From NCBI GenBank assembly GCA_010356995.1, contig ML996697.1, forward strand, positions 791,793 to 855,792: a stretch of DNA of 64,000 bases, in the 5' to 3' direction. This document shows positions 1 to 10,421 of the stretch, piece by piece. The stretch comes from Trichodelitschia bisporula. Lineage: Eukaryota; Ascomycota; Dothideomycetes; Phaeotrichales; Phaeotrichaceae. The position numbers and the translations under genes were made by a program. Below the pieces are notes generated by a model that was not told the DNA's origin, did not search any database, and was given only the letters and a program-made list of their open reading frames with translations. Positions within the stretch are counted from its first letter, which is position 1. Every line of letters starts with the position of its first letter.

Positions 1-1490
1 CAGCCAACTGGCGTGTAGTCGGCGATAAGGACGGGAGTGTGGCTTACCCGCTAGCTCTCGATGGTGATGTTCATAATATGGCTTACTGTGTCTCACGTAG
101 CGCCACAGTGCGTACTACATAATATGAACAGCAGACGCGACCTGCGCACACTGAGCGCGCTTCTTTCCTTCAACTCTTGACAGAATGTGGATTATTCCCC
201 AGCACAGTTTGTGTATTGGGCCCCGGAAGATGCAATACAGTGGTCGCTGCTTCTCTCATATTCGACAGTGTCCTATTCGTCAACCGCAAGCTCCAGGACT
301 ATTGGAGCGTCTCACCCAGTTCGAGCGGGTCCCTTCCGTTGATGTTCGGCACGATATCAAATATCCAAACCATGCACATCTCGAAATGTCAGGCTCGGGT
401 CGTCGGATCCCAGAGCCCTTATACGACCGTTCCGAGACTGATGGTGGAGTCACGTACCGCATCAGCGTCCAGTACAGGCACTGAGACACTGTGCGGTCAT
501 GGATCTCGACCGGGTGGCACAACACAGCAACGGTATGGGGATGACGGGACCTTGGCCATCGGCGCAGGCAATGCAGAGCACATCAATGATCCCAATGCAT
601 TATCATCACTCCGAGGGAACATATTGCGTGTTGTCCAGCCCAGCTGAGAACACAATTGCCCGAGCCTGAGGAGACACCCAGAAATGGTATCAACACGAAT
701 GACCGTCAGGCATTGGTCCACTCGCAGGCTTTGCTGCATCCCACCGTTCATGAGGACAATTCGCTGACTCAACACTCCGTGCGTCAGACGCCCTCGATAC
801 GGGGCCGGGGCAACCTGCCATGCGCCTGCCGCTTCAAATCAACAAGCGGCCCGCAGCCTCGGTCGGGATCAAGTCCACTCGCTGAACCGTTTGTCAGCTG
901 CAGCACGTTCAACATGTATGGGGGGCCCCCAGTAGGACTGCCGCACAGTTCTGAAGATGCGAGGTCAGACGTTCTCCTCGATTGCGTCATACCGGTCTGG
1001 TCATGCGAATGTTTGACGCGCATTCCCCTGATCAATTGTTGTAATGCATGGAGTTTGTCGACCCCGTAGCCGCGATGCCGCACCTCGGCAGCGACGATGT
1101 TTACTGATCCCAGCCCTGGCTGCAGGTTGCCGGCGCTGCCAAGAACCCGGCTTGGTATCAACGTTAGGCTGGGCTGTGGACGACGTTGGTTCGCCAGTTC
1201 GCTTTAGTTGTCCCCATATGAGGATATCCGGCATGCAAACAAGGCGTTCGTGTCGTACTAGTTGAAGCTTGTCGTGTTTACTGACATGGCCGCGTCTGCG
1301 GGCTTGGGAATCATGCATGACTCCTTCTCCGCTTTCCAGAGACGTCCATGGCGTCTCTATGCCGAGTTCATGCCTCACATACTCCGGGTATATGGTAGAA
1401 AAGCGAAGGCACCCCACCGAGGTGGAGAATTTCAGTTTGCATCAATCCAAATCATCAACTCACTTGAACCTCATTCCAATTGCACACCTC
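1..1490. other. intergenic, no supportable gene
   Basis: I see no intact gene here. The minus strand between about 180 and 1250 has a protein-like frame in pieces, which could be the remains of an old gene, but I cannot name a family. The last 200 bases should hold the promoter of the transporter that starts at 1491. Confidence 0.5.
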
Positions 1491-3309
1491 ATGGCTGAGA
1501 TGAACTTGAAAGAAGTGAACTCCGCCGAGGAGGCCCCCGAATCCAGTCGAGAATCGTTACCGTTGGACCTGGAAAAGGGGTCGACTGGCCAGGGAGAAGC
1601 ATCCAAAGAGCTTACAGAGCTCGCGGAACCTGAGAAGGCTCACACGCATGGTGGTGTCTTTTCGGCAATCACCCACCACACCACCCATCACACTGCGCCC
1701 TCTATTCGACATGTAACGACGGCACAAGACTGGGACGGTCTCGATGACCCTGAAAACCCCATGAACTGGCCGCTCGGGCTGAAGATCTACCACACGATAA
1801 TACCCGCCCTCCTTGCCTTCGTCGTGTAAGCCTTACCGCAAACCATAGATTGACATCTGCTAACGCGGATAGCACATTCGGCTCATCGGTGTACTCGCCA
1901 GGTTACCCTCTAGTTGCCAAAGAGTTCCATGTCTCGAAGGAAGCAGCCATTCTGCCCCTGTCGCTATATGTTATTGGACTTGGACTCGGGCCTGCAATTG
2001 CAGCACCCATCAGCGAAACGTATGGACGGCTTCCCGTTTACCAGCTGTCTCTCCCTCTCAGCATGCTCTTCACCTTGGGAGCTGGCTTCAGCAAGTCCTA
2101 TGCCTCGTTGATGGTCTGCCGGTTCTTTGCTGGCACTTTTGGCAGTCCGGTGCTCGCGATTGGCGGTGGCACGAATGCGGACATGTACCCCCCGAGAAGC
2201 AGAGCGATTTCGACCGCATTTTTCATCTTCAGCCCCTTCATGGGCCCGGCTCTTGGGTCAGTATCCGTCCTGTCTGCTGCTTCTTCCCACAGCTAACATC
2301 TCCAGACCCATCATCGGTGGCTTCGCCGCCCAGTACAAAGGCTGGCGCTGGACGCAATGGTGCATTCTCTTCGTCTCCGTCGCCGTGTACGCCGCGGGTC
2401 TCCCAATGAAGGAAACCTACAAGAAAGTGCTCCTCCAGCGACGCGCCAAAAAGCTCAACCTCGCGCCTCCCAAGGAAAACATGCCGACCGGCTGGGCGCG
2501 CTTCAAGTTCTTCCTAGCCTTCACGCTTCTCCGGCCCTTCCACATGCTCTTCTTCGAGCCCATCGTTGGATTCTTGAGTTTGTACAGCGCCTTCACCTTC
2601 GGGCTGCTATTCGCCTACTTCGTCGCCTTCCCCTACGTCTTCATCGGCACATACCACTTCACGACTGCGCAGTCGGGCCTCGCCTTTGTGTCCATCGGCA
2701 TTGGGTGCATGCTCAGCGTTGTGACTACCATTTTGACCGATAACCTCATCTACCAGAAGGAGCACCACAAGGCGCAGGTTAACGGTACGGTCCATGTTTC
2801 GCCTGAGCACCGGCTTTACACGGCGATGATGGGCAGTGTGGGTGTTTCTGTGGGCTTGTTCTGGTTTGCCTGGACGGCGAGACGGGATGTCCATTGGGCG
2901 GTGCCGATTGCGTCGGGGATTCCCTTTGCTTGGGGGAATTTGTCCATCTTTGTGAGTCGCGCCCTAGTTAATGGCTGAGCAATTACTGATGTGTGATAGA
3001 CGTCTTCCGCGCTGTATGTTATCGATACATACGGTCCGATGAATGGCTCGAGTGCCATTGCGGCGAATGGATTCGCGCGGTATATTGCCGGAGCTGCTTT
3101 CCCGCTGTTCACTGTACAGAGTAAGCTCCCCACCTCATCATACTCGTTGACATGTGCTAACAGTCGCAGTGTACCACCGTCTAGGAATAGACTGGGCAAC
3201 TAGCTTGCTAGGTTTCCTCTCCCTTCTCATGCTTCCCATCCCCTGGGCGCTCTACAAGTGGGGCCCCAAGATTCGGAAGACAAGTCACTACCCCACGATA
3301 AAGGCATAG
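1491..3309 (+). CDS. MFS multidrug transporter (DHA1-type)
   Basis: Predicted plasma-membrane proton antiporter exporting drugs or small toxic compounds. Five exons fit one frame: 1491-1825, 1873-2256, 2306-2951, 3000-3120, 3170-3309, giving 541 aa. All introns are GT-AG and 46-50 nt. The N-terminus is a long cytosolic tail (about 85 aa, acidic, His/Thr-rich), followed by the W-D-x-x-D-P-x-N-P-x-N-W motif that precedes helix 1 in this fungal family. The first half carries the S-V-Y-S-P-G and G-L-G-L-G-P motifs and a G-R-x-P loop after helix 2; the region after exon 2 restores P-I-I-G-G-F. A central loop follows and then the second helix bundle. Met-1 is at 1491; a second in-frame Met lies at 1501. 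The substrate cannot be told from sequence. It stands alone, with no biosynthetic cluster nearby. Confidence 0.93.
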
Positions 3310-3734
3310 CGGAGCATCAACAGTCAGTATTGGATATCGGCGCAGATGGTAACGGGCAAACATTTTGGCACGTTTTAGCGTTGATGTCATAGAGGGCCGG
3401 TAACAGCGGATGGATCGCATAAGTTTGGGTAGCATATAATGAGTACTGTCTTACACATCTCTGATCAGCAAGTTATGGCCGTGGGGTATGGCGGGGTAAA
3501 TGCGGAACACGGCACCGGCAATGGGACTTCCCTGCGTCCGATCTTAAGCTCACGTCACCACATCGGCATGAGACAACCGGGACGATGAAATTCATATGCT
3601 CAATGCAGGATAGCTAGGTCCCAGCTGCATTCCACGCCGCAAAACTGGCGACTATGCCGCAATAACACGCCCACTCACAGAATGAACTCCAACCAGCGGC
3701 CAACCTCCAACCTCATCTCCCTCCCCAACGTTCC
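3310..3734. other. intergenic, convergent 3' ends
   Basis: Short gap between the 3' ends of two convergent genes (transporter +, secreted protein -). I see no further gene or notable repeat. Confidence 0.5.
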
Positions 3735-4100
3735 TCACAACCCCCCTACCCCCTTCAACCCCTTCGCCTTCGCACCACTCTCTGCCCCACCCCCCTCCTT
3801 CGCCTTAATCCACGCCGGATACGACCCCCCGGGAAACATACTCGAATCATCATAACTCCCACCCGCCCAAATCGGGCTGCAGCCGGAGCCCCCGCCCGGT
3901 TTAATCCCGGAATGCCTCACCGTGCTCCCAACAATGATGTCACCGGTGTTGATATCGTGATGGTGCTGGAGATTGAACGTCTCGAAGGCGTTGGGCTTGC
4001 ATGCGCCGTTGTTCGTTGGCGGTGCGCGCGGGAGGAGAGGTGGCGTGGTTGCGGCGAGGGTGAGGGGGAGGAAGAGGAGGGTGAGGGTGAGGAGACGCAT
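3735..4100 (-). CDS. small secreted protein, unknown function
   Basis: Single-exon ORF of 121 aa. Met at 4100 is chosen because it begins a clean signal peptide (MRLLTLTLLFLPLTLA, then ATTPP), while the frame upstream has no such feature. The mature part is about 105 aa, with only two cysteines (G-A-C-K and G-S-G-C-S), Gly/Ser/Pro-rich stretches and an H-H-H-D motif. Two cysteines and a small size fit a secreted protein with one disulphide. I do not recognise the family. It might be an effector-like or wall-associated protein, but nothing in the sequence proves either. The coding strand is C-rich at the start and G-rich at the end, like its neighbours. Confidence 0.65.
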   Translation of the reverse strand: MRLLTLTLLFLPLTLAATTPPLLPRAPPTNNGACKPNAFETFNLQHHHDINTGDIIVGSTVRHSGIKPGGGSGCSPIWAGGSYDDSSMFPGGSYPAWIKAKEGGGAESGAKAKGLKGVGGL

Positions 4101-4968
4101 GCTGAGAGCGGGCGGATGGTACTGAGTTGTGATTGGAATGGTTGGGCGGTTAGACGGTGGGGGGGTTGGTTGTGTGTTTTGCGGCGAAATGGAGCGGCGA
4201 GGCTGGCCGCAGCCTCGCCTTTGTAGCTCCCTGTGCGTATAAGGGCTTCGCGCGTATAGGTGCGCGCATGACGACCATTTCAACGTGAAGCCAAGGCGCC
4301 AGGGTGCACATGGATCTTAATGCCCAGTATGGATCGGTCCGATGGTGGGGTATAGGTCTATTGTTTATTGTAAACAGGGCGTGATCTTCAATGGTCATGC
4401 TAAGACGAGGTTGTTTCGCCAAGACTGCGATTGAGAGGTGCCGGATTGCTTGACTGCGATATGAGCGAATGGGACTGCAAGTGAGTATGAAGGTAGAAGG
4501 TTAAATATATAACCTGATAGATTAATGGAATGGGGTATTTCAAGTCCTTGAGGCGAAAGGGGTGATCTTAGGGAGAAGATGCACCGAGTAGCCAATTGTG
4601 ATGATCTCCAATATGGACTTCACCTCATGCGTTGCGGCCGATATACGGAGTACACGGAGACAAGCCTCATCTGGGAATCTTAGCATAGCTAGCTCCGATC
4701 GGACCTAGGATTGATAAGCACGCGGAGTAGTGCAAGCCAGTTCAAGCTCAAAATAGATGAACTGCACGCTTTGGTAAGATCATGACCATTTTTCGCAAGG
4801 TACAATGCATAACCGTCCATCCGGTCTGGTACTTAGCACTGCCCTCGAGTTCCGACGCCCAAACGCCACCTTTGTTGGAGCCACTTCAACTACCTGCAAA
4901 CAGGAGATAGGGCATCCTGCCTCCGTCAAAGTCGCTCTCGTCAGATTACAGCACGCTGCCCTCTAGAA
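4101..4968. other. intergenic
   Basis: Holds the promoter of the small secreted protein (right side of that gene) and the 3' side of pob3. I see no supportable ORF. Confidence 0.45.
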
Positions 4969-6781
4969 CTAGTCCTTACGGGACTTCTTCTTCGGTCTCT
5001 GCTCCTCCTCTTCCTCATTTCCGGAGTCCTGGTCGGCGTCGGCCTCAGCCATTTCCTCGTCGGAGCCGCTGCTGTCGTGATTTGAGTCATACTCCTCGGC
5101 CGGGTCAGAGTCGGAATCTCCCTGGAAGTCCTCGTCGACGCTCTCATCATCCTCGTCGGCGCTGCCGCGGTTTACGACGGCTTCTTCGTCGCTGCTCTGC
5201 ATATCCTCATCATTTAGAGCCGCCGCAAGCAAAGCAGAAGACTGCACATGTTAGTTAAGAAACGTTGTGTCGCAATTTGCTTACATCATCAACCATCTCG
5301 TTCTTAGTCTTCATGTTGCGCGTCCGGAAAAAGTTCTCGAGCGGAGTTTGCTCCTCGCTAAGACAGTGTTAGTATGCGCTACTCCAGGATCAGATATACA
5401 TACCGATTGATGTTGCTGAACTGAGTGTCGGGGCCGTGGCGCTGGGAGATCGTGATATCAAATGTCCGGCTCGCAGCCATAGCTCCGCCGACACGGGACA
5501 TGGTAATCAGAGCGACGTTGTCGAAGGGGATGTAGGTGGCAGGCTTTGGGACGAACATGAAGGCCTTTTCCAAACAGAAGAGAAGTCCTTCGTTCGCCTT
5601 GATGGAGCACTTAACCCCAGCGGCGGCATGGTGGCTCGAGAAATCCTTCGCGGGCGACGTGACCTTCTTGCCAGACAGGCCGCGGAACACCTGAGCAACA
5701 ACGCTAGAAAGTGGAGCATCATAATGAGGGAGAAGCTTCCCTTTATACGGGCCCTCGAGCTGCTCCTCTGTCATGTTGATGGAGAGCGACACTTCCTCAT
5801 CCCGCTTGAACTGCATCACCAGGAAAGGGTATCTAGTCTGGCCCTGACGGAGAGGAGGGTCGAGACCGAGAACAATGAGGTTGTGAACTTCATCCGGCTT
5901 GGGAAGCAGCATGAATTTCTTGATGCGGTCGTATTCCACCTTGTAGTCGTACGTCTTGCCACGCATCCGGAATGACTTGGCGTACATGTCGAGATCGAAG
6001 CGGCCTCTGCACCCATGTTAGCAGCTATCTGGGCAAGTAGCAGATGTGCGCACCTAGGCGTAAGATGGAGGATATCCAGGAAGGTGGCATAGGTGTCACC
6101 CGCCACATCACCAATGTCAGCCTTCTCCAGGATAGTATCGTAGAAGAGGCTAGCGGCATTCTGCTCCTCCTGCTCCTCGTCCGCCTCCTGGTCGTCATCG
6201 TCGGCTTTACCGTTTGACTTGCTGGCCATGCCGGGGATGAAAAGACGCATCTCGACCAGCTGATCCCGCGCAGCTCCCAGTTTTTCGCCGGCCGGTCGCG
6301 GACCGGTGGTTTTGCCTTTGCCTTCGGGCAGGCGAAACTCAACGGCAATCTCGTTCTTTCCCGCGATGTTGGCGTTCAAGACCTCACTGTAGGGAATTTC
6401 GAATGCAGGGCGGCTCTGAACGTTGAACGAGAGCTCGGCCTTGGTGAATTCGGCCTTGCCCCAATTCCAACCACGCAACGAGTGCTCCCGGTTCTCGAAG
6501 GCCACACCGTACCACTGCTTGAAGACCTTCATGACGCGCTCGTGGTCCTCCTCCTGGAACCCATCAATCTGGAGCAGTCCTTTGGTCCGGGTGAAAATCT
6601 TGATCTCGTAGCCGCGCGCAGCCCGGCTCCACTGCGCCTGCAGCATCTCGTCCTTGTCGATCTGAAAGACATCACCGCCGCCGGAGGGCTTCCAGCCCAG
6701 GCCGCTGCCCGCAAAACGGCACCGGCCGACATCTTTCGACAGGTCGAGATGGGTGTTATCGAAGGTTTCCCTATTACCCAA
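4969..6781 (-). CDS. pob3: FACT complex subunit Pob3 (SSRP1 homologue)
   Basis: Histone chaperone subunit that works with Spt16 in the nucleus to reorganise nucleosomes during transcription and replication. Exons on the minus strand: 6781-6054, 6006-5404, 5357-5285, 5241-4969 (558 aa from the Met at 6781). Family landmarks in order: the F-D-N-x-x-L-D-L-S-K start, G-L-G-W-K-P-S-G-G, the first PH-like module with R-G-W-N-W-G-K-A-E-F, the linker G-D-V-A-G-D-T, L-H-L-T-P-R joined to G-R-F-D-L-D-M-Y across the first intron, the middle domain with L-G-L-D-P-P-L-R-Q-G-Q-T-R-Y, S-R-V-G-G-A, and an acidic tail ending K-K-K-S-R-K-D. As in other fungi there is no HMG box. The start is uncertain: the acceptor at 6771-6773 could join a short upstream exon, giving Met directly before E-T-F-D-N. 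The 3' end faces away from the secreted gene at 3735. Confidence 0.96.
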
Positions 6782-8326
6782 AGCGATTAGTTCGTTTGTC
6801 CAAATAGAAACGAGTGCGCAAGCGTTATCAAAAGGTCCAAGGGCAGGCGCAGTGAGTAGTCACATTGTCAAAAATCCTCTGCCACCAGTAATAGCCATGT
6901 TTCATAAAAAGGGAGCATTAAAACCTAGTAGCTCGAACACGACGCGGAGAAGGCAAAAGCACGGAAGATGGTAATGGAGACGTACGTGAGGGTAGACATG
7001 ATGGTGGATAGAGCTAAGCCCCCAAGCTAGAAAACTGAAGGCGCTTCCGAGCGTGGATAACTGCAAGTGCAGTCGAATACCAAGGATTGATGATGAAATG
7101 TGATCGGGGAGGTGTTGTATGAATGTTTGCAGTGAGCAATCGCGGTCGGTCGCGCAGAGCAGGTAGAAAGACGCGGCGCATTTGCCCACCCCTGTCGCCG
7201 CCTTAGCCACATCCTGGCCTAGGGATGAGCGTTCTTCCGCTCCGGGATCCGGGCTGCCGTGGCTGCGTGGCTCAACACCGACGATGTCCGTGCATTTTTC
7301 GTGATGCTCTCTCTTCTTATTTGCTTGCCTGCGACCTTGTGACGTCTGCCAGCCTTTTAATTCATGATGATGAGGACCCTACGGAGGTATATATGCAGTT
7401 CAACGGATACTGTTGTTAGGCGCGATCTCTACACCTTTTCTCGCTTCATCAACTTCGGATGTTCGGTTTGCCCTATGGCTAGCATCACCAATGCCGTTCC
7501 GATTCAGTCTATTGCTTCATAAACGGCCGGACTTTGCTTGCTGCTGTTTGAAGAAACCGCTGACTATGATAGAGTGCTCGGGCGCTGCGGATGTGTTCTT
7601 TCTTAACCAACATTCTGGCAGTCGAGGGGGCCTATCGTCTGCCTTCATCAATTTTGGCTGCTAGGCCCAATCATGCCGAATTCATGTACCTCCTTCACCC
7701 ACTTATAGATCTGGGTCTTCCTGCACCCGTACAGCCGGAAAACCGGAAAGCTTGAACCCCAAATGCCAATCAATATCCCCAGCTTCCCTCGAACCCTCAG
7801 GACATCTCAACATTTGGACTGCATAGAAGACGCTGCTCTGTCAAGATCTCTGAAAATGGACAGCAGTAAGCGGAAGCTCCACCTTAACCTGCTCCACTAC
7901 GCCGCATCCACATGCAATCGCGGAATGCCACTCCAGACGATCGCAATATTTCGACACACTCACCACAAACCTGGAGGTGAATTTCGGTTGTCGCTGGCTG
8001 CGTAGTCAATATCCGCTTCATTAATTGGTGACGTTCATTTGGCTTCGCCGTACCTGATCGCCTTGGCAACCTCTTAAGCCCCAGTACCATTCGCGAGTGC
8101 CAGGGGAACAAGCGGATGGAATCTACCCTCTGACGGTACAGTTAATCTGGCTTTCAAACTCGCACGCGTGGGTCAGTATGGCATCCAGCCCTTATTACCC
8201 CGAGGCTCTCTCGGTGGGCTCTTGGACGTTTTTCTCCCTTGGTTTATTCTCTTCTCTTACAGTCGGTGCATGCGTTGGTCGTAGTCAATCACACTCATTT
8301 TTACACTCCATCAGATTATCATCGCG
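6782..8326. other. intergenic, divergent promoters
   Basis: About 1.5 kb between pob3 (-) and the repeat-rich secreted gene (+), so both promoters lie here. It probably also contains the short first exon of pob3 (6864-6898 at most). Other small ORFs look random. Confidence 0.45.
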
Positions 8327-9648
8327 ATGTCTCTCCGTTCATTTCTTTTGTTAGCCTTCGTTTCCTCAGCTTTTGCGGAATCCCCCGTCGATGGCGGCTT
8401 TCCGCTCCCCGCATCTCTTCGCGCTCCAGCCGCAGCACCGACACCCTCCATCGATGGCGGCTTCCCCCTTCCGGATGCTCTGAAGGCTGCACCAACCCCA
8501 GCGGCGGCGCCTGCAGGGCCAGAGGTTGACGGCGGCTTCCCACTCCCCGAGCCGAAGGCAGCTCCAGCTCCCGCGAAGGCTCCTCCAGCAGCGCCCGTCA
8601 TCGATGGCGGGTTCCCTCTTCCCGAGATTGACGGTGGCTTCCCACTCCCGGAGCCGAAGGCACCCGCAACGCCAGACATTGACGGCGGCTTCCCGCTCCC
8701 CGAACCGAAGGCAGCTCCGGCCCCAGCGGTGGCACCTGCAACACCCGTCGTCGACGGCGGATTTCCTCTTCCAGAGATTGACGGTGGCTTCCCACTCCCG
8801 GAGCCGAAGGCACCCGCAACGCCAGAGATTGACGGTGGCTTCCCACTCCCCGAGCCGAAGGCAGCTCCAACTTCAGCGGCGGCACCTGCGACTCCAGAGA
8901 TTGACGGCGGCTTCCCGCTTCCCCCGCCGAAGGCTTCTCCAGCCACGGCGGTAATCGATGGCGGCTTCCCGCTTCCCGAGACCGCCAAGGCTGCTCCGTC
9001 TGCGAAGGCCTCGCCGACTGCTGCTAAGGCTAACCAAAGCACGCAGACCAGCACCGCCACCCGGAAGGTGGAGCAGGTTACCGCGTCAGCAGCGACGTCG
9101 ACGCCGGTGGCAGCGGCAACTGGTGCCTCCACTGCAGGCATTATCTCGTATGCGCAGGCGCAGAGCGTGATCAGTTCCGCCATTGAGAAGGCCAAGGCCA
9201 TCAACTCACCGAGTAACTTCGCTGTCTCGGACCCCTACGGCCATCTCGTGGCCTTTGCCAGGATGGACGGCGCGCTGCTCGTGAGCATTGATGTGTCAAT
9301 TCGAAAGGCTAAGACGGTGACGCTGTTTGGCGGAAAGTACCGCACTGGCGATCTGCATAACGGTGAGTCGGATCCCAGGGGTTGCCGTGGAGAAAGTGCT
9401 AATCGCTATTGTTTAGCTACTATGCCTGGTGGGACCCTTTATGGTGAGTCTTGCAATGACGTAGTCTGCACCAATACTGACCGAATACAGGTATTCAGGA
9501 CACGAACCAGGGCGTTCTTACCTTCTTGGGTGGAGGCGTTCCCCTGAAGTTGAACGGGCAGTTTGTTGGTGCTCTGGGAGTGTCCGGCGGCACCATTGAG
9601 CAGGATATGCAGATCGCGGGTGCTGGCGCCGCGAGCTTCAAGGCATGA
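8327..9648 (+). CDS. secreted DGGFPLP-repeat protein with GlcG/HbpS-type domain
   Basis: Three exons: 8327-9362, 9417-9443 (27 nt), 9491-9648; 406 aa. Residues 1-17 are a signal peptide (ending V-S-S-A-F-A). Residues about 18-225 hold eleven copies of (V/I)-D-G-G-F-P-L-P, most followed by E-P-K-A and then Pro/Ala/Thr linkers of varying length. A Thr/Ala/Ser-rich linker leads to a C-terminal domain of about 135 aa that looks like the GlcG/HbpS (haem-degrading, PF03928) fold: A-x-x-x-I-x-x-A, the V-S-D-P-Y-G-H-L-V-A-F-A-R-M-D-G-A core, and G-G-x-P-L-x-x-x-G-x-x-V-G-A-L-G-V-S-G-G. In that family this segment binds haem or small oxidised ligands. The tiny second exon restores the domain, which supports the model. 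No Lys-Arg sites lie between repeats, so Kex2 release of peptides is not suggested. The array is unusual (see findings). Confidence 0.88.
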
Positions 9649-10421
9649 GCTGTGGGAGGCATAGGAAGCAAGAGGGGTTAATTTCATAGACTCGACGTAT
9701 ATATTCGTAGCGGTCGGTCCAATTGAGAAGCGTGGTTACAGTGTCACAAAGAATAACCAAATGTTTCAAGCAGCTTACCTTCGCCAATATGCTTGGTTGT
9801 AGACTGGAAGTGGTATTTGGGTGCAAGCGAGGCAGTGTGATGGCCTGGTCGGCTGCGTCAGGAATTTCCCGAAGAGCAAGATCAGCCAATATTCGCATGG
9901 CGGCACACATGCGAGATAGGAGGAGCTTCCATCAGCCCCCTCACCCGAGCGGCTCTCATTCAGCGCTTCACTCTTTCCAACTTTCCTTCGCCCTTTTATC
10001 TTTCGTAGGCATCGTTGTTCCCTCTTATCATTCCGTTGACCTGTAAGCCGCAACCTCTCCGGCCATGATCACACAACGTCTAGCTCTTCGAGGAAGGCCG
10101 TTCTCGCATTACCTTGGTCTGCTCGCTGCGCGAAAAGGGATCTACGAATGGATGGTGGTACTCTACGCCAAGGGTGCAGGGATAGGCAAATCTGACATCG
10201 CGGGCAACGCTCTAGTACCGTACGTACGACCCCGGTTCAGCCCAGTCTCTCGAACCAGGCCTTTCCCCTCCAGGCACCGAAGCTTAGAAGTTTAAGAAGA
10301 CGACATCAAGTCTTACTCGCCGCGGCGTTTATCCATTTCGAACACGACTTATTCTTCCGCCCCATAGCTTCATAGGGTGCACTCATTTTCTTGAGCTAAG
10401 CTTGATCTCAAGCTGTGTACG
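9649..10421. other. intergenic
   Basis: Promoter and 5' leader region of the Zn2Cys6 factor starting at 10422. I see nothing else I can support. Confidence 0.45.

Noticed and set aside
180-1250. Old gene on the minus strand
   Set aside because: Protein-like pieces but interrupted and without a recognisable family; too weak to list as a pseudogene.
8381-9000. Kex2-processed peptide (RiPP or pheromone) precursor
   Set aside because: No Lys-Arg or Arg-Arg sites between repeats, and no UstY-type or peptidase gene beside it.
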